From: Methylomonas albis
Lineage (GTDB): Bacteria > Pseudomonadota > Gammaproteobacteria > Methylococcales > Methylomonadaceae
Direction: 5' to 3'
DNA length: 64,000 nt
Assembly (NCBI RefSeq): GCF_014850955.1
Contig: NZ_JACXSS010000001.1
Span: forward strand, 3,472,001-3,536,000
Of the stretch, positions 35,219 to 42,541 are shown in pieces. Below the pieces are notes generated by a model. That model did no database searches. It saw nothing but the letters and a program-made list of their open reading frames with translations, and was not told where the DNA came from. Position 1 is the first letter of the stretch. Each line of letters begins with the position of its first letter. The position numbers and the translations under genes are program-made.

Positions 35219-37402
35219 TTAGGGAGCTTCATTCCCATGAATTTGCTGCGGCGTTCTGCCATCCAGGGTTGGAACATTTTTTAGCTTGTCCAGCATGGCT
35301 TCCAGCTTCTGCAGGTCACCCTTGACGATCTGTTGTTCCTCGGGCGTTAATGGCACCTCCTCAAGATAACGGTGCAAAAACGCTTTGGCCGCCAGTGCTT
35401 CACCCTTGACCGAATCCTTGGGTATATTGAAGTCGCAGCCAGCGCAGGCCATACGGTGTGGGCAGGTACTCCAGAAGGGGTTCGAGCAATAAGAGGAGCC
35501 TAAATCATAATATCGGTAAGGCTCACCCTTGGCTGCAGCTCCACTGACCACGGCTGTATGGTCGATAAGTACTTCGATTAGGTGTGACATCTGATCAGCT
35601 TTCGCAAAAGCGCCGGCTAACTGCGTAGGTTTCGTGCGAATATAGTACAAAGTAGATTTTGGACTGCGATGCCCTGACCATCGCATCAAATCAAATAGGG
35701 ACATCCCTTGAGGTACGCTAGCTAAGGCAGTGACAGCCGAGGCCCGTCCCCTGTGGCTGCTGATTTTGCCTCTGCTGTCCTCTACAGGCAATCCGGCTTT
35801 GGCGCATAACATCGGGATGATCGTATCATTGATTGCCGAGTGTCCAATCGTCTTGCCACGGTACTGAAACAAAAACCGTACGCGTTCACCTGTCTTAGGA
35901 TCGATTAAGAAACCTTGTTCAGGCCGAATTGCTTCCCATTCAGTGATAAACTGCCGGACGATTGCACTCACCGGTTTTGTGAAGGCGGTGAAGGTTTTGC
36001 CGGCAGGCACATCTAAATAGCATAATGTGCCGGCGGCAATTGTCGTACTGCTCGCTTCATCAACGATGGGATCATTTTGGGCTCGCGCACAGCCGACGCG
36101 AAGGCGGATGATTTCGTTCTGGCGCAGTCCGGCGTGAGTCCATACGACGCTGATCGCCCGCAACATTTCTAAGGGATACCAAATCTCACTCAGTTTATCG
36201 TTCGCTTCAAGATTGAGGCTGGCCCATACCAATTTGAGCCAAAAATTGTCGTCTATGGCTCGCGGATTGGGGCCGCATAATCTCAAGATTGAATTCGGTG
36301 TGGCCAAATGATAATACGGATTAAACTTCAGCCGGACCCAGCCCCAATGCTGAATGTCACGGAAGAAACGCCGCATGGCGTACAGTACGGAGCGTTTGGA
36401 ATTAGCGCCAAGCGGCGTTCCTAGATTAACTCGCCCAGTATAGTCGAACGAATGAAGCTGCCATTCGCCAACCTTGAGCCGATTTAGGGCTGCGAGAAAA
36501 TCAGCACAGGTTTCGACCGTCCAATCCGCCGGACCGGTGATTTCTGGATGAATTTGGGCGAGCCACAGGCCTGCACGCAGAATATAGCTGTAGTTAGACT
36601 CCCGTGTTTTAGGTTGCAAGGTCGATGTTTCCCGCCATCGCCGGCAATAATCGACCCATTGCGGCGCAATACCACCACCGCTTTTTTCCTTCCATGAGAC
36701 ATAATTGCGCATCCGGAGTGGCTCGGGCAGGATTCCCAGTGCGGCCAACCCGTGGGAGAGCTTGCCGATACCGTGAGCTTGGGCGCTGTACTTTTCACGG
36801 GTGCGTTCCAAGAGTTCGGTATCGAAACTTTCCAAGTAGGGGTTGCGGTTTTCCAGCATTACCGCTGCCAGGATGGATGGAAAATTCTGCTGTAGATTAA
36901 CTTTGCCATACCCAATTTTCTGTAAAGCCTGATGTAAACGCCCACATTCGTGTTCGAAAAGTTCTTCTCCGAAAATCAATCGCCCAAGACCGGATAAATA
37001 AAATATAGGGCCAATGCAATGGACGAGGCGGAAATCGCAGAGAAGATAAGCATTTGCGGTGATGAAAAGTCGTGCGCTTGAGTGGATTAATGGGTGGCAG
37101 ACTAAATCAATCCAAGCCTGCTGACTCCAAACCCAGTAGGGCTGCTGCGTTCGCTGAATCTCTTGCAGGATGGCGGTCTGAGCTTTGGCGTGCCTTTTTA
37201 GCAGGCTTTGCTTCGAACTCAAAGCCGCCACATCCCGTAGTGGCAAATAAAGCCTTGGCACAGCAGCTCTAACCCTCATGGTATTACTCCAATTGACCAA
37301 TGCACATTCTTCAGTTTCCGATAGATATGGACTTCGATCATACTGAGCCAAATCAAGAGGCCATTGCCAATTCTTCGCACTTACAGAATCTAATTGAGCC
37401 AT
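35219..37402 (-). CDS. Large tyrosine recombinase (727 aa) with C-terminal Cys cluster
   Basis: The catalytic core is in the C-terminal half: LRQNEIIRLRVG (first Arg), SSHRGRASAVTAL (His-x-x-Arg box) and WSGHRSPKSTLYYIR (His, then the Tyr nucleophile). It is followed by a cysteine-rich tail, YCSNPFWSTCPHRMACAGC, and a helical end. The long N-terminal half is of unknown fold. Paired large recombinases with such a Cys tail resemble Tn554 TnpB and the GInt-type island recombinases. It begins 6 bp after the stop of the smaller recombinase, so both are co-expressed. Confidence 0.8.
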   Translation of the reverse strand: MAQLDSVSAKNWQWPLDLAQYDRSPYLSETEECALVNWSNTMRVRAAVPRLYLPLRDVAALSSKQSLLKRHAKAQTAILQEIQRTQQPYWVWSQQAWIDLVCHPLIHSSARLFITANAYLLCDFRLVHCIGPIFYLSGLGRLIFGEELFEHECGRLHQALQKIGYGKVNLQQNFPSILAAVMLENRNPYLESFDTELLERTREKYSAQAHGIGKLSHGLAALGILPEPLRMRNYVSWKEKSGGGIAPQWVDYCRRWRETSTLQPKTRESNYSYILRAGLWLAQIHPEITGPADWTVETCADFLAALNRLKVGEWQLHSFDYTGRVNLGTPLGANSKRSVLYAMRRFFRDIQHWGWVRLKFNPYYHLATPNSILRLCGPNPRAIDDNFWLKLVWASLNLEANDKLSEIWYPLEMLRAISVVWTHAGLRQNEIIRLRVGCARAQNDPIVDEASSTTIAAGTLCYLDVPAGKTFTAFTKPVSAIVRQFITEWEAIRPEQGFLIDPKTGERVRFLFQYRGKTIGHSAINDTIIPMLCAKAGLPVEDSRGKISSHRGRASAVTALASVPQGMSLFDLMRWSGHRSPKSTLYYIRTKPTQLAGAFAKADQMSHLIEVLIDHTAVVSGAAAKGEPYRYYDLGSSYCSNPFWSTCPHRMACAGCDFNIPKDSVKGEALAAKAFLHRYLEEVPLTPEEQQIVKGDLQKLEAMLDKLKNVPTLDGRTPQQIHGNEAP

Positions 37403-37408
37403 AGGGCA

Positions 37409-38473
37409 TTACTCCATCTTCGCAAATAAAGCCGCGTCGATTTTGGCATCGGCATAACGGATGGCCTCAGTCATCCGGTTTAGTAGGTCTGCGCCGGAAA
37501 GATGAAGGTACATCAATGTCGTTTGCGGGTTGCGGTGTCCCGCATAGGCACTCAGCTCATGCAGTTTCCAGCCAGCTTGTGCGAGGTGAGTCAAACGCAG
37601 ATGGCGCAAGCTATGTGTACTAAAGCCCTCGACACCGGCCTGTTTTGCCAAGCCTTCGACAATTTTGCTCCAGGTCCATTTCGAAATTGGCTGACCAGCG
37701 TTGCGGCGTGATTCGGAGAAAAATACTAATCCGGCTTGCTGATTGATCCGATGACGATAAGCCAAATATTCGCTCAATGCATTTCCAGCAGTAGCGGCAT
37801 AACAGACTGTTCGAGGTGTACTGCTCTTTGTGGTTTCGGGTCGAATATGAATGAGGCGATGAGCAAAATCGAAGTCGGTGACACGCAAATTCACCAATTC
37901 CTCACGCCGCAAGGCGCCATAATAAGCTAGCGCGAACATCAATCGGTTTCGCAGAGATTCCTGGGTAACCGCTTCGATGAGTTTTTTCCAATCCTCTTCC
38001 GAGGGAATGGCAGGTAGTAGTTTAAGTCGCCGAATCAAGCCGCGCGCGAATCCAGGATGGTAGTCGCTATTTCGATTCAGATAAGTGCCACGAGGGACTG
38101 GATTAAAGTCCCGAATATCTTGGTAAACCAAATGGTCATACCACAGGCGAACGGCCGTAAGGTACTGCTGCATCGTAGCATTCGAGTGGCGGTATGACGT
38201 TTTTCCATCCTGAGTATCGCCACCCAGATACCGAACATAAAGGGAGACGTGCTCCAGCGTGGCTTTTTCGGCTTCCAATCCCAAGCCTTGGCAAAAACTA
38301 AAGTAATTGCTGAGTGCGCGCGCATAGGCGTCGAGCGTTGCGTCGGCACGTCCCAAGTTACCCAGCAGAACCAGCCATGATCTACCGTGCGGGTTTTCAG
38401 AAAGAAAGGGGTAACGTTCCCAAACGAGATTAGCCATGAACGTGTAACTCCACTCGGAACTAAATCTGTTCAC
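37409..38473 (-). CDS. Tyrosine recombinase (354 aa), Tn554 TnpA-like
   Basis: A standard-size tyrosine integrase. N-terminal SAM-like core-binding domain (ATLDAYARALSNYFSFCQ), then catalytic residues: ALRREELVNLRVTDF (Arg), THSLRHLRLTHL (His-x-x-Arg), YAGHRNPQTTLMYLHLS (His and the Tyr nucleophile). The start is GTG at 38473, only 19 bp inside the element's right repeat (38492); ATG at 38437 is an alternative. It is the first gene of the element at its right end and, with the larger recombinase, probably cuts and joins at the 17-bp ends. Confidence 0.85.
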   Translation of the reverse strand: MNRFSSEWSYTFMANLVWERYPFLSENPHGRSWLVLLGNLGRADATLDAYARALSNYFSFCQGLGLEAEKATLEHVSLYVRYLGGDTQDGKTSYRHSNATMQQYLTAVRLWYDHLVYQDIRDFNPVPRGTYLNRNSDYHPGFARGLIRRLKLLPAIPSEEDWKKLIEAVTQESLRNRLMFALAYYGALRREELVNLRVTDFDFAHRLIHIRPETTKSSTPRTVCYAATAGNALSEYLAYRHRINQQAGLVFFSESRRNAGQPISKWTWSKIVEGLAKQAGVEGFSTHSLRHLRLTHLAQAGWKLHELSAYAGHRNPQTTLMYLHLSGADLLNRMTEAIRYADAKIDAALFAKME

Positions 38474-38491
38474 CAGATTATGGCACCAATA

Positions 38492-38508
38492 ATTTTGATT
38501 CCAAATAA
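38492..38508 (-). repeat. Right terminal inverted repeat of the umuC element
   Basis: Read inward (minus strand) it is TTATTTGGAATCAAAAT, matching the left end at 15 of 17 bases. Five to six bases (CTTAC) separate it from host umuC sequence and may be coupling bases from the previous donor site. Confidence 0.8.
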
Positions 38509-38512
38509 CTTA

Positions 38513-38773
38513 CTACAGGGTGTAATTGGACGAGAATAGCTGAATCTGATGCTTGTCGACCAAGTGCTGCACCTGGAACAACGGCACACCCATTTTGATG
38601 CCCAGCGCTTTGACTTCGTTGCTGCGGGCGACGATGCAACCGTCGTTGTTGCTGAGCACGGCGACAGGCTTGCCAATCAGATCAGGCCGAAATACCCTTT
38701 CACAGCTGACGTAAAAATTGTTGCAATCGACCAGTCCGATCAGCTTGTCGTGCGGAGTAATAATCCCACTCAC
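38513..38773 (-). pseudogene. umuC: 5' part of the split host umuC
   Basis: The first 86 residues of UmuC, with DKLIGLVDCNNFYVSCE (first catalytic Asp), AVLSNNDGCIVARSNEVKAL and FSSNYTL, where homology ends at a TAG that includes element sequence. The start is GTG, overlapping the umuD stop by four bases (GTGA), as expected for a umuDC operon. The missing remainder is at 26483-27527 beyond the element. Transcription from the SOS promoter would produce only this inactive N-terminal piece. Confidence 0.9.
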
Positions 38774-39255
38774 ACCGCGTGAATCACATTGGTGACCACA
38801 CCCCAGACCACCAATTCCAAGTCATCATGCAGTAAGAAATCCGGATAAGCGGGATTCTCGGCGCGGAGCTTCCACTGTTCGTTTTCATTAACCAAGCGTT
38901 TGACCGTCAGTTCGCCATTGAGAGCGCAGATCACGATCTTGCCTGATACCGGTTCTAACGAACGATCCACCACCAGAATGTCATTCGGGTGAATGCCGGC
39001 CCCCAGCATCGAGTCACCTTGGGCACGCACGAAGAAAGTTGCAGCGGGTTTTTGAATCAGTAACTCATTTAGGTCGAGGGTTTTGTCGATGTAATCTGCT
39101 GCCGGCGAGGGGAAACCCGCCGAGACTTTACTGGCAAATAACGGCAGGCGCAAGGCAGGCAGCGGCCATTTGGGGGTCAAAATCGCCGGATGTTCCAACC
39201 CTAATGCACCGAACACAAGACGCTTCAACTTGAACTGTAACGGCAAATTCGACAT
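38770..39255 (-). CDS. umuD: UmuD, self-cleaving polymerase V subunit
   Basis: A 161-residue LexA/UmuD-type protein. The cleavage site Ala-Gly lies in KVSAGFPSPAADY. The catalytic Ser is in RAQGDSMLGAGI and the Lys in GELTVKRLV. UmuD' from RecA-triggered self-cleavage would bind UmuC to form polymerase V. Its own operon partner umuC is split, so it would depend on the element's UmuC. A GTTC-N7-GTTC site lies 55 bp upstream. Confidence 0.9.
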   Translation of the reverse strand: MSNLPLQFKLKRLVFGALGLEHPAILTPKWPLPALRLPLFASKVSAGFPSPAADYIDKTLDLNELLIQKPAATFFVRAQGDSMLGAGIHPNDILVVDRSLEPVSGKIVICALNGELTVKRLVNENEQWKLRAENPAYPDFLLHDDLELVVWGVVTNVIHAV

Positions 39256-39309
39256 TATCGCTCCATGGCAAACTCTGGGGCTGCATAGTCTACCGTCGAA
39301 AATGCAATT

Positions 39310-39324
39310 GTTCTATATTTGTTC
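39310..39324. promoter_or_regulatory. GTTC-N7-GTTC LexA-type operator between umuD and the SRAP gene
   Basis: GTTCTATATTTGTTC has the same direct-repeat form and spacing as the box before the element's umuC (35197-35211). It lies in the divergent 87-bp region, 19 bp before the SRAP ATG and 55 bp before the umuD ATG, so one operator could control both genes in the SOS response. Confidence 0.6.
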
Positions 39325-39342
39325 TGATATTGATTGCTCGAT

Positions 39343-40017
39343 ATGTGTGGCCGCTATAGCCTGACCACCGATGCGGAAACACTGGCTGAGCATTTTCAGG
39401 TGCTGAGAGACATTCGGTTTCAGCCCAGCTACAACATCGCGCCCAGTCGGAAGATTTTAAACATCGTTGAACTCGATGATGGTTCGCGCAAAGCGGTGAA
39501 TCTGTTTTGGGGCCTGGTACCGACCTGGTCGAAAGACACTAAAAACAGTGCACACTTGATCAATGCCCGCATGGAAACCATTCGTGAAAAGCCTTCGTTT
39601 CGTGCTGCGTTCAAGCATCGCCGTTGCCTGATTCCTGCCGACGGCTATTTTGAATGGCAAAAACAGGCAAATGGTAAACAAGCCTTTCATATTCACCGCG
39701 AAGACTGTCAACCATTCGCCTTCGCTGGGTTATGGGAACAGTGGCAACACGGCACCGAGACCTTGTATTCCTGCACGATTATTACCACGGCCGCAGCTGA
39801 GCTCATGCAACCGATTCACGAGCGCATGCCGGTGATCATGCCAACACAGAGCTATCAAGACTGGCTCGACAAAACCGCCGATGTGGATGACGCCTATTTA
39901 CTGCTTGATAACCAAGCTTACGCCGAGATGACCCCAATCCCCGTTAGCGATTGGGTGAACAATCCACGCCATGACGATGCGGGTTGTATCGAGCGTCTGT
40001 CAGAGAAAAAGCATTGA
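39343..40017 (+). CDS. SRAP-family (HMCES/YedK) abasic-site peptidase
   Basis: A 224-residue SOS response-associated peptidase that forms a thiazolidine DNA-protein crosslink with abasic sites in single-stranded DNA. The start must be ATG 39343 so that Cys2 follows Met (MCGRYSL); the frame extends three codons upstream to a TTG that would block the active Cys. Other hallmarks: QPSYNIAPSR (Asn), LINARMET, CLIPADGYFEWQ (Glu) and HERMPVIM (His). It is divergent from umuD and shares a possible LexA operator. Confidence 0.92.
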   Translation: MCGRYSLTTDAETLAEHFQVLRDIRFQPSYNIAPSRKILNIVELDDGSRKAVNLFWGLVPTWSKDTKNSAHLINARMETIREKPSFRAAFKHRRCLIPADGYFEWQKQANGKQAFHIHREDCQPFAFAGLWEQWQHGTETLYSCTIITTAAAELMQPIHERMPVIMPTQSYQDWLDKTADVDDAYLLLDNQAYAEMTPIPVSDWVNNPRHDDAGCIERLSEKKH

Positions 40018-40169
40018 TTTAGTCGCTTTCCAAGTACAGTCACACCACTACGATCCCTTTCTGAGGATTGAGGCTTCGCGTAACTCACTTGATGACAGCC
40101 AGCGCTGATTTAGACATACTTCCCCCGTCACCAAGCAACCGCCATCCATTCAGCAACTCCCTTATATCC

Positions 40170-40514
40170 ATGTCCAGAAACAGCTACCAAGAGTCATCCC
40201 CACAAACTCAGGAAGAAGCTTTAAAAATCGCCAAGAGCATTCAGCGCCCTGCACAAACTAAAGAGCAAACCAAGCTCATTGCCCAAGGTATTCAGCAAGG
40301 CATCGATCTTTACAAACGACAGCAAAAAGAAAAAGCCCGCGAGCTCAGTAAACAGCGTAAGAAATTAGCTAAACAGAAAGCGTCGGAGATCGAGCAGGAT
40401 AACAGGGAGGTCGTCGAAATTATTGTTTATCACCAACACTGGCTGCCCTGGGCCTTACTGCTGTTGACTTGGCTGGGTATCGGAATCTATTCTTTCAAGT
40501 TGTATTCGCTCTAG
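40170..40514 (+). CDS. DUF2956 family protein
   Basis: A 114-residue protein beginning MSRNSYQESSPQTQEEA, with the conserved core ALKIAKSIQRPAQTKEQTKL and IAQGIQQGIDLYKRQQKEK typical of DUF2956, then a Lys-rich helix and one C-terminal membrane span (WLPWALLLLTWLGIGIYSF). The frame is open upstream to 40068, but ATG 40170 is where family similarity starts. Probably a tail-anchored inner-membrane protein; role unknown. Confidence 0.8.
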   Translation: MSRNSYQESSPQTQEEALKIAKSIQRPAQTKEQTKLIAQGIQQGIDLYKRQQKEKARELSKQRKKLAKQKASEIEQDNREVVEIIVYHQHWLPWALLLLTWLGIGIYSFKLYSL

Positions 40515-40529
40515 CCCAAATCCCCAAAC

Positions 40530-40706
40530 ATGCTGATTGAAAAGGAAGGAATAAAGGCCTTGACCAAACTCCAGGCCAACATCGATCAACGTGTAAACGC
40601 TATTCGCGAAAGTCATTCCGAATGGCTTTGCCGCAGGAGTTGTTAGGGTTGCTGCCACCGCTTGGCCGACATCCCGCGTCTAGCGGCCGAATGGGCTCTG
40701 CTGTGA
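40530..40706 (+). pseudogene. YkgJ-family cysteine-cluster protein, remnant
   Basis: From ATG 40530 the frame runs to EWLCRRSC, then TAG (40644), then GCCHRLADIPRLAAEWALL and TGA (40704). Together this is the W-x-C-x-x-x-C-x-x-C-C-x-R-x-A-x-x-P start of YkgJ-type zinc or iron-sulfur cluster proteins, with two in-frame stops. The later Cys motifs of the family are not found before the convergent gene at 40743, so the 3' part is lost too. Confidence 0.65.
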
Positions 40707-40742
40707 GAAGGGCGACGAGCTTTAACCGCTGTTTTGCGTCAT

Positions 40743-41270
40743 TCACGCCGAAGGCCTATGATCGGTGGTCGAGCGCTCGTGTCTCGATTTATAGTAACCG
40801 GACTCCACCGACATATCCAGAAACACCTGATAGTGTTGTTCGGCCAGTACTGCGTATTGCTGCGCTTGATTAACTAATTTCTGGCGCTCACAAACCAAGC
40901 TCATTTTTTCATAAATCTGGAAATAATTGAGGTGCGCAAACTTTTGCCTGATAGCGGGTCTCTGGCGGGGAGCCTCATGCTTGACGCGCTCTTCAACCTC
41001 ATCCAACAACCGGTGAAATTCCGCGATAGCTGCGTCAAATAGCCCTGCTTTTTGAAGAACCACCGGTAAGCGAAGCCACCGGTCCAATGGATAATTACTG
41101 GGATGTTGCCGCATCAACTCAGCAGCCTCTTCTAAGCATGTAACGGCAGATGGCAAATTGGCACCTTTGTATTTGCTCGCCTCGCGCTGGAGTGTCGCAA
41201 CTCGCTCACCAATTGGTCCACTTGCGGTTTCCACCGAATATTTAGACCCTGGCTTGTTATCGCTAAGCAT
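40743..41270 (-). CDS. TPR-like helical protein of unknown function
   Basis: A 175-residue helical protein with repeat-like pairs of helices (SAVTCLEEAAELMRQH, RWLRLPVVLQKAGLFDAAIA, EFHRLLDEVEERVKH, and LVNQAQQYAVLAEQHY), consistent with two or three TPR-like units. No signal peptide. It overlaps the DUF6794-like gene upstream by 8 bp, so the two are co-translated and may interact. The N-terminal 20 residues are polar and probably disordered. Confidence 0.6.
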   Translation of the reverse strand: MLSDNKPGSKYSVETASGPIGERVATLQREASKYKGANLPSAVTCLEEAAELMRQHPSNYPLDRWLRLPVVLQKAGLFDAAIAEFHRLLDEVEERVKHEAPRQRPAIRQKFAHLNYFQIYEKMSLVCERQKLVNQAQQYAVLAEQHYQVFLDMSVESGYYKSRHERSTTDHRPSA

Positions 41271-41562
41271 TATCCTGCAACCGTTCCCAAAGCGCCCGGA
41301 TAATCAGGCCACTTGCACCATCCGGATGAATGTCGGTGCCGCAAGCCGCCGCCAATTCGCTGCCGGGGTTGTGCAGCCCAAACGCATTCCGGAGCGCAAC
41401 GCCAAGGCAAAAGTGGAACTCGACCAGTTCGTCTTCCTCCGCGCAGGCAACCGCATGGCGTTCGGTATCGTTCATGATGAGCAAAAGCCGGTCAACGGCC
41501 TCGTCAACCGTGCGCGGCGTTCGCAATATCTCGCTACTGAGTGCTGACCAAATTTCAGTCAA
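41263..41562 (-). CDS. DUF6794-like protein, second copy
   Basis: A 99-residue paralogue of the protein at 261-488: RTVDEAVDRLLLIMND, then EEDELVEFHFCLGVALRN and AACGT. It continues beyond the first copy's end with a short helix (GASGLIIRALWERL). TTG start, set by AAGGA 8 nt upstream exactly as in the other copy. It heads a two-gene set with the TPR-like gene. The leader is conserved as well (41563-41650). Confidence 0.65.
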   Translation of the reverse strand: MTEIWSALSSEILRTPRTVDEAVDRLLLIMNDTERHAVACAEEDELVEFHFCLGVALRNAFGLHNPGSELAAACGTDIHPDGASGLIIRALWERLQDNA

Positions 41563-41650
41563 TTTGACCTTCCTTGTTGCCTGGCGGCTACTTAGGTTAC
41601 GTTGTCACGGCTTTGTCACAGGGTTTTCCACAGGAGTTGGGGATAACACC
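41563..41650 (-). promoter_or_regulatory. Leader of the second DUF6794-like gene
   Basis: On the minus strand: TTATCCCCAA, TGTGGAAAA (41624-41632), two GTGACAA heptamers 11 bp apart (41613-41619, 41602-41608), then AAGGA (41571-41575) and TTG. Order and spacing equal those at 178-260, including 39 nt from second heptamer to start, while the bases between have drifted. That pattern points to selection on the heptamers. Confidence 0.6.
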
Positions 41651-42287
41651 GGCTGCGCTGGGTTTGAATTAGTGGGTACACCTTGCACTCTAGCCATTGC
41701 AAGCGGGTGATTATTTTTTGCATATCATCGCCCACCTTTTCTATCTAGGCAATATCCTCATTCCCTTATGGGGTCAAAAAAATTCCCTTGTCACCATCAC
41801 AATACCCAGCATGCACTTTAGCGCCGACACATTTGGCGTCGGAAGTTGAACCCCGTTTTGAATAGTCGAGAAAACCGTCATTTTTGCACGGCTACCAGTC
41901 GCACGACCATCGACGAGCCATTTGCAGAAATAAGGGAACTGGTCGCCGGGTTCTGGCTTTGGGATCACCTAGGTAGCGCCACCCAAATCCCATGCTGGGG
42001 GCGAACGAAATCGAAATCCGGCCACTTTACGAGGCGGCTGAGCTGAAAACCTGCTCGGCTTCCAGGCGCCCTAATTTCTAGCGCTACATGGTGGATTGGT
42101 GATCCATATCGGTGTCTTTAGGTAGCAATTGACTAAACTTGATCTGTCAGGATTGAAAGGGTAAAACCGACCCTAAGCTGCCAACCACATGGATCCGCCG
42201 AATAAGTCTGCTGTAGTCCTAATAACGGTCATCTAAATTGACTTACCGTCGAAAAAGCAAGCGGACTCCTACCAATTTTTTCTTGGG
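41651..42287 (+). other. Non-coding region downstream of the giant gene
   Basis: About 640 bp in which short frames exist on both strands but none has a ribosome site or recognisable motif. I see no repeat or RNA gene here. Confidence 0.4.
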
Positions 42288-42541
42288 TTAACACACTCTC
42301 CTAATGGAGCCTTTGAGGTAACTTTTTCGCAGTGGTAACAAAAGACCAGTTCCCATTAGCCATATCGCAGAAGGTACGGGCATGGGTTCCGGAGTATTGA
42401 ACGAGAAAGGCTTGATCGCTGGTGGGTATACATCCCACTCTATGCCGTTGACAGCCAATCCTCAATGTTGACTATCTGCGCTGGTAACTAAAGCCCAATA
42501 CGGGGTCTGTAGTCACCAGCAGCACGTAACTGCCCGCTATC
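42288..42541 (-). pseudogene. Frameshifted PEP-CTERM/VPxP sorting-tail remnant
   Basis: Directly after the stop of the giant gene, one minus-strand frame reads GSYVLLVTTDPVLGFSYQRR and then a stop; another frame (42461 to 42288) reads GLAVNGIEWDVYPPAIKPF, then EPMPVPSAIWLMGTGLLLP and RKSYLK. The last part is a PEP-CTERM-like sorting signal: VPxPxAxWL, a membrane span and basic residues. The two frames look like one protein end broken by a small indel. Start region absent. Confidence 0.5.

Larger units (their letters stand above)
27529..38508. mobile_element. 11-kb tyrosine-recombinase element inserted in umuC
   Basis: Bounded by 17-bp imperfect inverted repeats (27529-27545 and 38492-38508, 15 of 17 matching). 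Joining the outer flanks restores an unbroken umuC frame: SSNYTL from the right flank runs into a Tyr codon and ADMSARV at the left. Two tyrosine recombinase genes sit at the right end. Spacing between repeat and host sequence is unequal (about 1 bp left, 5-6 bp right), reminiscent of the coupling bases left by Tn916- or Tn554-type recombination. Cargo: ATP-grasp/GNAT/membrane-barrel trio, MORN lipoprotein pair, a two-span protein and a complete umuC. No conjugation genes are seen. Confidence 0.85.

Noticed and set aside
26234..40646. TAG read as an amino acid in this genome, given in-frame TAG in two genes
   Set aside because: The YkgJ remnant also has a TGA and lost its 3' part, so ordinary decay explains it; no supporting tRNA is seen in the window.
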